A DNA stretch of 64,000 bases from Progne subis subis (Eukaryota; Chordata; Aves; Passeriformes; Hirundinidae), in contig JAKJHU010000046.1 of assembly GCA_022316685.1 (NCBI GenBank), positions 1,418,001-1,482,000 of the forward strand. Direction: 5' to 3'. The notes beneath the pieces are model-generated. The model had not been told where the DNA came from and did no database searches. It saw nothing but the letters and a program-made list of their open reading frames with translations. Shown one piece after another: positions 53,601 through 64,000 of the stretch. How positions within the stretch are numbered: the first letter of the stretch is position 1; the number at the start of each line of letters is the position of its first letter. The position numbers were made by a program, and so were the translations under genes.

Positions 53601-54939
53601 CTGAAATAATAAAAAAAAGAACAGTTAATTAGAAAGTGCTAGATAATGAAGAAATAACACATTTTGAAACTCATTCAGCCAGTTTTCCTTTTACATGATT
53701 ATCTCAATATAGCCATATACAGTTGTTCAATTCTGATAGCCGCACCAAAAGCTTCCCCCTCTTCCCTCAAGCCCAACAGCAGCACAATGTCAACACATTT
53801 CACAAGTTCAAATAAAGAAGGTACGGTATGTTTTTTTCCAAGCGAGGAAAGTTACTTCTGCAGATAGGACCTGAACTAGGAAACATCCCTCAGACAGATT
53901 TTTAATTGAAATTGTATCATATCTCCATTTATGTATGGCACTTCATGGGATACATGTTATCAAGCCATTAAAAAAAAAATCATTTGTCATCTACAGTGCA
54001 TTAAAAACCCAGGATCGCTAAATGCATTCGGACCCTTGTGGCAGAATCAGATAAACACTTAAAAATATTCTGATGTCTTAATCACTGCTTTAAGCAATTT
54101 AACTATGTTCTTTTCCTGCAAGAACAGAGGAAACATCATGGTATCAGAATGTCCTCATGTCTTATTTATATTAATTGGTGCAATTAAAAATCTGTTTTGA
54201 AATAAAAGCAAGAGGATGGAAAAGAATAGCAATGTTTTTCCCTTACTCACTTTCTATGTTAACATTGGAAACATTGCAGAAAACCCTTGAAGTCTTTATG
54301 TTTTAACTTGCATTCTTCCAGCTTATCTTTGCCAAGTGATTATTAATAGAGGGATAATCTTGAGCCAAAATGGTGAGCTGATCTAACTGAACAGAAATAA
54401 CTACTGTACGAAACCAATCCAGTGTGCCTAGGCGAGGTCTTAGTGCTTCAGAAAACACATCGTCGTGGACCTACATGATCTGTCAATTCGGGGGCAATAG
54501 AAGAATTTGAAGTGGGTACAATTGATTACAACAACAGTAAGTTGAGGTTAATAAAATGTGATAAGCTGAAAAGCACAACTCCTCAGGCTGCTTCACTGCA
54601 GAAACATAAGGCTGACCGGGTTACCCTTAGCTGATGTTGACAGAAAAACTGAATCATGGTCCTGACAATTGGGTGCGGGCAAGGTTAGCCACTTTGACAA
54701 TTTACTTACAATTGAATCCCTTCTTGTACATCACACAGGCAATGACATTTGCTAGCCTGGCTGTCAAGAAGGAGTGTAGGGTTCAAAGATATCATGCAGT
54801 GTTTTCCTAAACCAGCATGTGATTAACAAAGCCTATGCTCATATAAAAAAAGGAGCCTTGCAAGCTTCCACTCTGCAGTGATGCACTTACAATGAACTGC
54901 AACACAATCAAGAAAGCCACAAATGGGACTGCGACACAG

Positions 54940-54964
54940 AAAAAAATAAATAAAATAAAATAAG
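54940..54964. repeat. AAATA/AAAAT-rich simple repeat
   Basis: A-rich tract with repeated TAAA/TAAAA units in intronic DNA. Confidence 0.85.
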
Positions 54965-56649
54965 AGAAATAAGGGAGCGATAAGGGGGAAGAGAATAAAA
55001 AAATTGACTAAAAATTACGTCTCGTGGCCAACCTCAGGTTTTTGGTCATGCAACTGAAATCGGAAGTTACACTGATCTGTCCTAAGGGATTTCTTTAAAA
55101 TCCCAATACAGCAGGACATCAACATCTGTGTTAAACTATTGTCTGGCCAAGAAATTGGACACCGGTACATGAAATAAAAACTGTTCCAGTGAAGCGGTGC
55201 TTTCTTGTGTGGGAGACTTTGAGAGAATTCATCTTAATTTTCTGCACTGGGGCACCCGTGCATAGCACATGTGTTTTGGAAGACCTGGCCCTGCCACAAG
55301 AAAGGATAAATGATTGCACATTTGTTAAAAAGTATCTCGTCTTCAGATTCTCCTATAAGAGCGTCATCTTTTAGCCTGGTGTGCTGCCCAGCTACATGAA
55401 TAATGGCCGCCAGCATAAAATCATAGATTTTCCTGCAGTTGACCTCTAATCTAAGGGTGCCCGAACATGCCAAAGAAACAACAGCAATCTTAATTTCTTC
55501 TCTCCTATCAACTGAACCTCAGTATGACTCCTGAACAGCTTATTTCAGTAAGGATTGTGCTGACAGTCCCCTAAAACCAGCCTCTCTCAGAATGAGATCC
55601 CTTTAAGAATTAAGGCCTTTCTGGAAAAAAAATTTAAAAAAGCTCAAAACACACATTTGGACTGTGCAGTTTGGTGTTCGTGAAATGCTCAGAAATGTGA
55701 GGCAGGCTCTGATTGCCAGGGACAGTTCAAAGTAAATTAACCAGATAAAAGCGATGAGAACCTTTTAGTATCTATTCACAATAACAGTGAGAACAGGAAA
55801 CAAGCAGAACCCATCTGTGCAGCCCTAGGGCACCTCATACTGAGCTTCACGTCTCTAATAAAGTAGTCAGGTTAAAGTCTAAGTGGATGTAACATGTGGA
55901 GGCTGCTTGGGTTACAGCGGCCAGCCGGGGCGTTCCCTGATGCAGGTGATAATCAGTATGATAATCACTATATTTACAGGCTTTCCATTTTATATCTGAC
56001 ACTGAAAATCACGAAGAAGGAGGGATTAAGGAAATAAACAACCTACACAGAAGCTTTACTGCTCCCCAGAGAATGCAGCATTTCCATTCATGCGTGACAT
56101 GCGACAACAGCAGAGCAAAACAGCGACAGAACAGAATTTTCTTAGGAGGCTTCATTTCACATCAGGAGTTCTTTCAGTTTTGATAAACTTTACACATTAT
56201 CCATTCATTACTCCAACTCAGCATTTTCAGAGCTGTTTTTTGCTACCGCCTACAGAACATTTCATAAAACCCTCTCCCCACCTTATCACTGTTACATACT
56301 AAATATATTAAAAACTCACACTCCTTTTTCTATATGATCTTTTTACTAACTGTGATAGCAAATTCATTGTTGTACAACCTAAAGTAGAAATGAGATTTGT
56401 TTTTAGTTGTGAAATGTCATTTGGCTCATGCTGTTTGAGGGAAAAAAACCCAAGTACACTCATGCTGACAAAACCTGTGTGCAAGCTACTTAATGGGAGT
56501 AACACAATGTCACCAAAGTTAACACACACCCTCTCTTTGCACAATAGTGAGCAGTTTACACAGGAAAGTGAGATTAATTAAGGAGATAACAATAAAAAAG
56601 ACAACTTCCTTTAGTGCTGCCCTTGTTGTTATGTTAGAATTTGCTTTCT

Positions 56650-56751
56650 AGCTGAAAACTTTTTCCATTCTTGTATGTATTTTACAGCTGCTGGAGTCCC
56701 AGCTGAAAAGTCTTTCCATTCTTGCACGTATTTTATTGCTGTCTGAGCCCC
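56650..56751. repeat. Diverged 51-bp tandem duplication
   Basis: Two adjacent 51-nt copies (56650-56700 and 56701-56751) both begin AGCTGAAAA, share TTTCCATTCTTG and GTATTTTA blocks at the same offsets, and end in CCC. They differ at about ten positions with no length change. The duplication is therefore old rather than a recent slippage product. Confidence 0.92.
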
Positions 56752-58974
56752 AGCATTCAGTAGAAGGAACTGTTTATAATCCACACACAGACTAATTTTA
56801 ACAGGACTTGTTAAAATCCTGAGCCCTTCTATCAGCAGCAGTACAAACTATTTGTTTGCAAGTAAACAGAAATACACCCTCCAAACACAGAATCCATCAG
56901 CCTCTGCAATCCTAGGAGTAACATATAATCCTATGTCAGCCCTCTGTGTTGGAATACTTTTATGATTATAGAGTTAAGATGGCTCAACTTCAATAATTGC
57001 ATGTTCAGTTTGCCACAAGACACAGAAGGCATGCCATATATTGAATATTCTTGACACATCCAAATTTTTTTTGTTGGTACCAAGGTTTTATGATTACTTG
57101 ATCAAATTACAGCCAAAGTGGTAACAACATGCATAGTTGGGTTAAAATTAATTAATGTCGGCCAACATAAAAATCACACAATTGCACTGAACAGCATTTG
57201 AAACCATGTATTTCCAAAATTAGCTGACAAAAGCTGTTTCAGAAACACCAGCAACATTATTATCTACAATATGCATTTTAACCTTTGTATGGAAAAAAAA
57301 GGAGCACTGAAAACTAAATTTGCATTTCATTGCCGAAATCAACATTATCTCATAAAGAAATGATAAAACAGCAGGACAGCAATGATACCCTTGCACACTG
57401 AATGCATTTCCCATAATTGCACAAAAAAGCAAATGCAGGGGACGCTGAAGATAATCCCTCCCCTGCCATCCTTCTTGGTAGGGAAAACATCTCACACAAT
57501 AACCTCAACTCACATATTACAGTACTACCCCCTGGATTTGATTTACTGTTTTTAATCCGGAGATTACTGACGGGTTTTGAGGGAGTTCCTACTTCATTAA
57601 CTGCAAACTTCCTGACTTGTCCAAAATCCACCCTATTCACATTTTCAGGAATACCATGCTCTTTTCCCTGCACAGCAAGCCTGTGACGCAGAGGGCTCAG
57701 CCCGGCCCACAGATGAACGCAATCTCCAGCCTGCACACACACAGAGCAAGTGCGGCTGCAGAGGAAGGTCCTTGCAGCCCAGTGCAGAGCAGAGTGCATA
57801 ACAACAAAAAGAAATAAAAGAGCAAACTTGCGTGGACTCGCTCAACGAGAAATAACAAATGACCGTGAGGACCGTATACTTTGTGTCTGCATTTGACGGG
57901 ACAATTCCCACTGGTAACAACCATGCTTGATTGTCATCTGTGTAGTACCTCCAACACTGTACCTTACGAGCCTTCCTAGACTGCTAAAATCCTCTAAAAA
58001 TGACTCTTAAACATTTCCTTCCTTACCTACATTTCAGAAGAATGGATTGTTAGTTTTCTCCTATTTACACTGTTTCCTTGAACACACTGAATGCTATGAT
58101 TATCTCAGCTTAGGTAATTCCCTTTTTCTTCAGTATAATTATTTACTACCATTCATCCCACTTCTGAGTTCACCTCCAACCCTGGTACAAATTTGTGCTC
58201 TTTGTATCCTCCCTTGCTTTTATACAGATTGTACCTTGGTGGCAACAAAGTTACTTTCACAAACTACTAACATTAAACTCCTGTTATTTAAAAGAATGGG
58301 CAACAACTGAAATAAACAAATGAAGATATAAGGAAGATTTTTATAGAAGTGATGCCCACTGATATCTACAACTTCATTCTGTAGAAGACAGACTCAAATA
58401 ATCAAAGTTGGTTTAGATTGATAATCTCCTTTCTTAGGGGTAGATGCTGCAGATTCATATTTTTGAAAAAAAAAAATAAAAAATTAATGCCTTCCTAAAG
58501 GACAGCAGACTTGTAAAACAAAAACAACCCCAAAAATCATGCATTATTTGTCTCTCTGCACTATAGAGACATTTACTGTAATATAATTACTAAGACTTGT
58601 CATTCTCCTTTAAGTAGGCACATTTGTCCTTCGATCTTTCTGCCCCTTCTATCATTTTCCCCTGTCTCTAACAAGGAGCTTTCTTATATAGTTCTGTATT
58701 TTCAGAGCTATACCCTTGTTTTCTATACATCATAGGTACTGAGAACCTCTGATTTCAGTAGCATCTGTTGCTCCCTGTAAATCTCAGTATTACCCAAAAA
58801 TAGGGTGCTCTCTTTTGTTAGAATTCCCCTTCTTGTTTTCTTGGAAGCAAAGTAATGAAGAATGAATTATCAAGATCACCATGTGCCCTCCTCCTTCTGG
58901 TATTTCCTTCCTAAAAAAACGTATCACAATGCAGGGGATAAGCTAGTTTGTGAGAAAGAGACCTAACGAGCTGT

Positions 58975-58990
58975 GCCATGCCATGCCATG
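58975..58990. repeat. (GCCAT)3 microsatellite
   Basis: Three exact GCCAT units followed by G. Simple sequence. Confidence 0.9.
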
Positions 58991-59285
58991 TTTTCTACTC
59001 ATCCAGCTTCAGTTTATACTAAATATGACCCTGGAAACGGGGCTTAAAGCACAGAGAGGACAATGGATTTTCAATTGTTGCCTTTGAAGGATAGCAAAGA
59101 CGTTATAAATACATCCAGTAACTTCACGGCAGAGTTGGTGGGGTGTTCCATCAAATCCAGGTATTTAATGCAGCCCATGAATGTTCACCAATATGACCTG
59201 TCTTTATACCACTTTTTCCTGTAAATGATTCACAAAGCCAAACTAAAGTAAATCCGATTTTATTCCCTGTCCCAGTTTTAGGAAA

Positions 59286-59301
59286 ACACACACACACACA
59301 G
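59286..59301. repeat. (CA)8 microsatellite
   Basis: Uninterrupted CA dinucleotide repeat in intronic DNA. Confidence 0.9.
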
Positions 59302-62037
59302 ATATCACAGCAAATCCACACCTCTTAACATGGTGAATTAACAGCATACAAGAACTACCAAGTACTTTCATGTGGTGCAAATAGGGGTGATGTTAAAGCT
59401 GTGGTAATGATAATCATGACCTCCCCAAGGAATTAGAGGTAGATTCTGCTAAAGACTGCTGATCTGTTGAAAACATGATTTCAACAAACGGCTGCTATTA
59501 TTCTGCTGCTTAAAATGAATGGATAAAAAGTCTACAGGACACAGTTCCAGCTGGATCACTAACCTTTAGTGCCAACAGTACATTTATTGTAGGTAGCGGT
59601 AAGATTCACGTCTTCATCTTCATTCAGTGCTAAATAGCTATCAGTGGTTACTCAAAACACTGCAGATAGTCCTATCCAGCCTGTTCTGTCATTGTAGTCT
59701 GATTTAGACAGGCATTACTTTAAGGTCAACTATTACTACATTTCACTGTGTAAAGGCAATACAAGCTCATATGCCATTATTAAAACATGGCTATTTATAA
59801 AGGCATTAAGGACTCAAAGGTAAATGTAATTTCATGCTTTTCCTTTTTTCCTTTTCCTCAGAGACAGTTGCTTTAATATGGGTCATACAAGACTTTGAGA
59901 ACAGAAGACAAAGGCACTACCCAGTATATTTTCTGAGACGGTGAAATTCTGCTACAGCTAAGGAAGTTTGTGCTACACTTGGGGATGTGTTAGACATGTA
60001 ATGCTTCAATATTATTTTTGTTTGACAACACAGAAGACTAATCCTTGATTCAATCAGTAGTGTAAACCTGTTCATGTTTCAGAGAAGATCAGTAAAAGTG
60101 GTCAGAGAATGGACAGACCCCGAGCACAGTTTGAGAACCAACACTGAGAACCAGCAAGTATCCACCCCTTGCTGGTTATTACTGAAAAAAAACCACAGCT
60201 GGCATCAACTGGATGGGCAGATAATCACAAAGGAACGCTGAGGGGGTTTTTACCACACTTTCCTTTTCTTATGAGCAGCATTAGACCCCAAAATTGTTTT
60301 GGTTTGTTATTTTCATTAAGGATAGATAGCCAGAATTCATGTCATATGCTAAAGTATTACTTCAGCTTGCTCCAGAAATACTAAAGACATTGGTAAATAT
60401 ATATACACTGCCTTCACCCAGTAGCTGAAAACATAAAATAATAAGAATCGGTTCAAGTGAATAATCAGAGTTAGTATAAATACCACATGGGGTTAAAGTT
60501 GTAGTGTTCAGAGGGGGTTCTGGCAGAGTACCAGAGGGTTTTGTCTGAAAAAGCCTAGTGTGAAAAGAATTGAGAAAGAAACATATTTCCTGTCCTGCTT
60601 GGGTTCACCCTGGAGTGTCTGTATCACGTACAATTCATTAATATTCAAGCTATTTATTCTCCTATTCAGGTTACCACCAGAACTATAGCTCCTGCCAGAA
60701 TCTTCTGTGGAAAGAATCACCCTGAGTCAGAGCTTAATGCCATTACAGGGTCTGCAGGGCTGCAGCAGGGATGTGCCTCTGAGCCATTTCGAAATTTTAT
60801 GATGGATAAAGTGCTATTACTTACATCTCTATCTTACAGCCTTACTTAAAGGACTGAACTACTTATGACTCTGTATGTGTCTCTCTCCTCACATACTACA
60901 AGCATCTAATTAGTGAACAATACTTCTTTACACCATTTCTCTATACAAATATGTCTGTTTCTACCTTAAAAATAAATGCATCATCATCATAAGTGAGGAA
61001 GAAGAAAAAAATACACCCCTTTCTTAAATATTATTGAATTAGGAGAACATAATAAAAATTAAAACAAAAATATTAATAGCTAGAAATAGAAGATGTGTCT
61101 TTCGAAGTCTTTAATACTGTTCATTCAATGTTCCCAGTTCTAACTTTCTGGCTGGAGGGTGACAAACAGAAATAAAAGATTGCATCATTTTCTATGAGGC
61201 CTTCTATGATTGTAACCACTCAAACTTGCCTGAAATCAGACAAGACACTCTCATCTAGCAATTTCAGATGAAGAGAATAATCAGATACTTTGTTAAAAGT
61301 GCTAGGATCCAGCAGGATTGTCTCCAGTCCTGGTAAAAGGTTAATGTATTTTTAGCAGTGAAATTGAGTTGTTTTATATACTTTGTTTAGTGTGATGTCA
61401 TGCACAGCCATTTAGAATTATAACTGAGGCTGTGGCATTGGGAACTCTGTAAAAAGCAATCATTGTGTCAGCCTCTTCATATGCTGGGGTTGCTCTGCTT
61501 GTTAACTCTAGCAAAAAAATAAAGTTGCCCACTGCAATCTTCAACAATAACAAAAACTTTTTAATTGCTCTTCAAATTACATATTTTACCCTTTCAATGA
61601 ATTTCAAACCCAGTTGACTTTAGGATTCTTACAGGAGTTTCTTGTGCTGTTCAATGCAAATTCAGTGATGCATTTATCCGTGTTCAAGATATGAACACTC
61701 AAGATGGATTTTGTTTTCTGAAATTTTCAGTTTTAGCTAATTGGTAGCTCCTTTATGGAAGGAAAAACCTAGTTCTCAGTCTGTACCAGCAGTGCTCTCT
61801 CACAACATGGTCACTGCATGGACAAACAACATTTCAATCTGACCACAGTTAGATCACTGTGGTCCTGAGTGAAGAACATAAACTCTAATTCCAGATGTTA
61901 CCAAGACACTATTTATCATCTTGGACAAACTGCTAATTTCTTGGATCAAGTTTTGAAAAATCCATAGAAGTTAGAATTTAACTGCTTCTGACCATTAGGT
62001 GTTTTTACGGTTGAAGGAGTTTGGTAAAGTGGTGTTG

Positions 62038-62051
62038 TTTTTTTTTTTTTT
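62038..62051. repeat. Poly(T) run, 14 nt
   Basis: T tract in intronic DNA about 125 nt before the CR1 tail. No direct link with that insertion is evident. Confidence 0.9.
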
Positions 62052-62176
62052 CTTTTAGAAAAGGAAAGCCATCCTGAACTTGATACAGGCTCAAACAGAT
62101 CAGAGACAGAAAGAACAGTCAAATAATGAAATTAAAGGGCTATGATTCCAACATATTTTAAAATGGTATTACAAAA

Positions 62177-62960
62177 GACACACAGTGGTTGAATTTGGGA
62201 GGGGCCTCTGCACATCATCTACAGAGTCCAACCCCACTTCTCAAGCAGGGTCAGCTAAAGCAGGCTGCCCAGGACCACTGGGTTTTGAATATTTCCAAGG
62301 ATGGAGTCTCCAGAGCCTTTCTGGAAAATCTGTTCCAACACTTGACCACCTTCACAATACAGCTTTTTTCTTACGCTTAAATGAAGTTTCCCGTAGTTTA
62401 ACGCATGCCCGTTGCCTCGTGTCGTGTTGCCACCACCGCTGTAAAGAGCCCGCCTCCATTTTATTTACTACCTCTTGTTAGTGTGCATCGACAAGATCTC
62501 CCTGAGCCTCCTCTTCTCGAGGCTCTCAGTCCCCCCTCCTCGCACAAGAGATGTTCCAACCCTCAATCATCTTTGTGTGGTGCCATCACTCCAGTAAGTC
62601 TATGTCCTTCTCATGCTGGGAGCCCAGAACTGGACCCAACACTGCAGCTACATCTCATCAGGGCTGAGCAGAGGGGAGGGACCACTGTCCTCCAGCTGCT
62701 GGCAATGCTCTTCCTAATGCAGCCCCTGATGCTGTGCTCTTCCTTCCTTGTTGTGCAGGCACATCACTGCCTCACATCCTTTTTTTCCCACTGAAATTCT
62801 GAGGTCCTCTTTCACAAAGCTGCTTTAAATGACTGGTTCCCAGCCTGTCCTGGGACCAACATTCCTCCCCAGCTCAGAGAACCTTCCATTTCCATTTGCC
62901 GAACTTCATGAGATTCCCATGAGGCCATTTCTTGCCTCTGTCAAGGTCTTTGAAATTTGA
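62177..62960 (-). mobile_element. CR1 LINE 3' portion (~780 bp), 5'-truncated
   Basis: The plus strand shows the reverse complement of a CR1 3' end over about 780 nt. Blocks in order: CACAGTGGTTGAATTTGGGA, GAGTCCAACCCC, CAAGCAGGGTCAGCTAAAGC, GGGTTTTGAATATTTCCAAG, GATGGAGTCTCCAGAGCC, GGGAGCCCAGAACTGGACCC, CAGGGCTGAGCAGAGGGGAG, and finally AACTTCATGAGATTCCCATG near 62905. These match the CR1 tail and the C-terminal part of ORF2 in antisense. Indels break the reading frame, so it is a dead copy. It lies in the same orientation as ADK. It is the largest mobile-element remnant in the window. Confidence 0.9.
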
Positions 62961-63420
62961 TATTATATTGTGATTTTTCTTGAAGAAGCAGGGTTCAGAA
63001 TTCCTATGACAACTGAAACTACAAGCATACTGAGCATTCCATTTTACTTTTAAGACCCACACTTAGGAAAAAAGAAAAAGGAAGAAAACAATAAAAAGTA
63101 AGAGGTAAAAAAAATTAAAATAATAAAATGGTGTACAAATATACATCAATTCCTATAAGAAAAAAAAATAAAATGAAATTAGATATTGTAATTATGGAAG
63201 ATTACATTCCTGCATCAAAGAACAGTAATCTTCCACCTAATACATAACATAATTATGACAACTTATTTGTCAAAAATGCATAGTTTCCATGCATTACTCC
63301 ATGGATAACTCTGATGCCTTTCTTTCAGGTGCACTGGAAATGCAGCAGTAGTACTGATATGCTGAATTCATAGTGGTTTTGCCTATTGGGTATTTGCTTT
63401 CCCTGTTAAACCAACTTTAT

Positions 63421-63451
63421 GTGCACACACGTATATACACACACATACATA
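63421..63451. repeat. Alternating CA/TA tract
   Basis: Roughly 30 nt of alternating purine-pyrimidine sequence (GTGCACACACGTATATACAC and further ACACATACATA). Simple sequence that could adopt Z-DNA. Confidence 0.75.
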
Positions 63452-64000
63452 ACCTCCACAAATGCATATATAGATCATGACAAAACAAATGTGATCTCCC
63501 TCTCTAAAACTTCCTATATTTCAGTTTTCCATAGGCACTAATTTTCCAAGCCCTTCCTTATTAAATCAGTGGTTTTCACAAGCAATTTCATTTCAAATTC
63601 ACTAGACCTTCAGCTAGGGAAAAACAAGGTGTCCACAAAGGAATCCCAGCCAGTAAAATATAACAATTTATTGGCACCTTCAAGTTTTCTGAGCACTTGA
63701 AGGTTATGAAGACATACAGCTATAATTTGAGATATACTGGTTCATGTTAAATAGTACTGATAGATCTTTTTGTTACTACAAAGTTATTTTACCTTGTTAA
63801 TATAGTTGCAATGACTTATTATCTGTTCCCCATTCAAGATACCATTTGATATAGTCACTAGTTATAAAATATTAAATTATAAATATATTTTTCTGTCAGC
63901 ATAATGACTGAATTTGTTGTACAATTGGCTATGTCAATAAACTCACATAGATAACATTTTAAGCCAAGCTGAAAAATAAAATTTGGATTCAGTCCACCTA

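Larger units (their letters stand above)
53601..64000 (-). other. ADK: ADK intron (upstream of the microexon), partial
   Basis: This is at least 10.4 kb of intron upstream of the microexon; its own donor and the preceding exon lie beyond the window. I looked for the coding segment expected before EAATF (ending near FGNET) and did not find it. Contents are an AAATA-rich tract, a 51-bp tandem duplication, small CA and GCCAT repeats, and a CR1 tail near the end. Confidence 0.8.

Noticed and set aside
57417..57924. Several overlapping open frames around 57.2-57.9 kb (up to 149 codons)
   Set aside because: They occupy competing frames on both strands in moderately GC-rich intronic DNA with no consistent coding signal or family match; not part of ADK.
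62405..62794. 129-codon plus-strand open frame
   Set aside because: It lies wholly within the reverse-oriented CR1 tail and is explained by that repeat.
53601..64000. Search for the preceding ADK exon (sequence ending near FGNET)
   Set aside because: No minus-strand segment with this conserved sequence and splice sites was found, so it is presumed to lie beyond the window.

Overview
The window looks like vertebrate, most probably avian, nuclear DNA. It is AT-rich, has long introns with canonical GT/AG splice sites, and has few interspersed repeats. Those that can be recognised are CR1-type LINE tails, the dominant retroposon of birds (also present in turtles and crocodilians). The species cannot be named from the sequence alone.

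One gene is supported: the 3' half of adenosine kinase (ADK), transcribed from the minus strand. Four coding exons are present at 53565-53600, 47333-47447, 24458-24544 and 7114-7238. Joined, they give 363 nt: 120 residues plus the stop codon. They align without gaps to residues 226-345 of the human short isoform (alignment from memory of the family) and include the DTNGAGD active-site motif. The 3'UTR runs from 7113 down to about 6070 and ends at an AATAAA signal (6086-6091, minus strand) followed by a GU-rich downstream element. The upstream ADK exons must lie beyond position 64000.

Layout: 1-6060 is intergenic DNA downstream of ADK with a small CpG-rich patch near 5.55 kb. 6.07-7.24 kb is the terminal ADK exon. 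7.24-24.46 kb is the last intron (17.2 kb). 24.46-24.54 kb is the exon with the catalytic motif. 24.55-47.33 kb is a 22.8 kb intron containing two CR1 fragments and an isolated CpG-rich patch at 34.1 kb. 47.33-47.45 kb is an exon. 47.45-53.56 kb is a 6.1 kb intron. 53.57-53.60 kb is a 36-nt microexon. 53.60-64.0 kb is part of a further intron with an approximately 780-bp CR1 tail near 62.2-63.0 kb.

No second protein-coding gene, tRNA, rRNA, CRISPR array or intact mobile element was found. The other open frames are short, lack recognisable domains, and look like chance frames in intronic or intergenic DNA. No clearly new biological system is visible. The most checkable leads are non-coding: an RFX-type X-box 115 nt past the microexon, an orphan CpG-rich patch inside an intron, several strong inverted repeats, a diverged 51-bp tandem duplication, and stretches that may be conserved non-coding elements.
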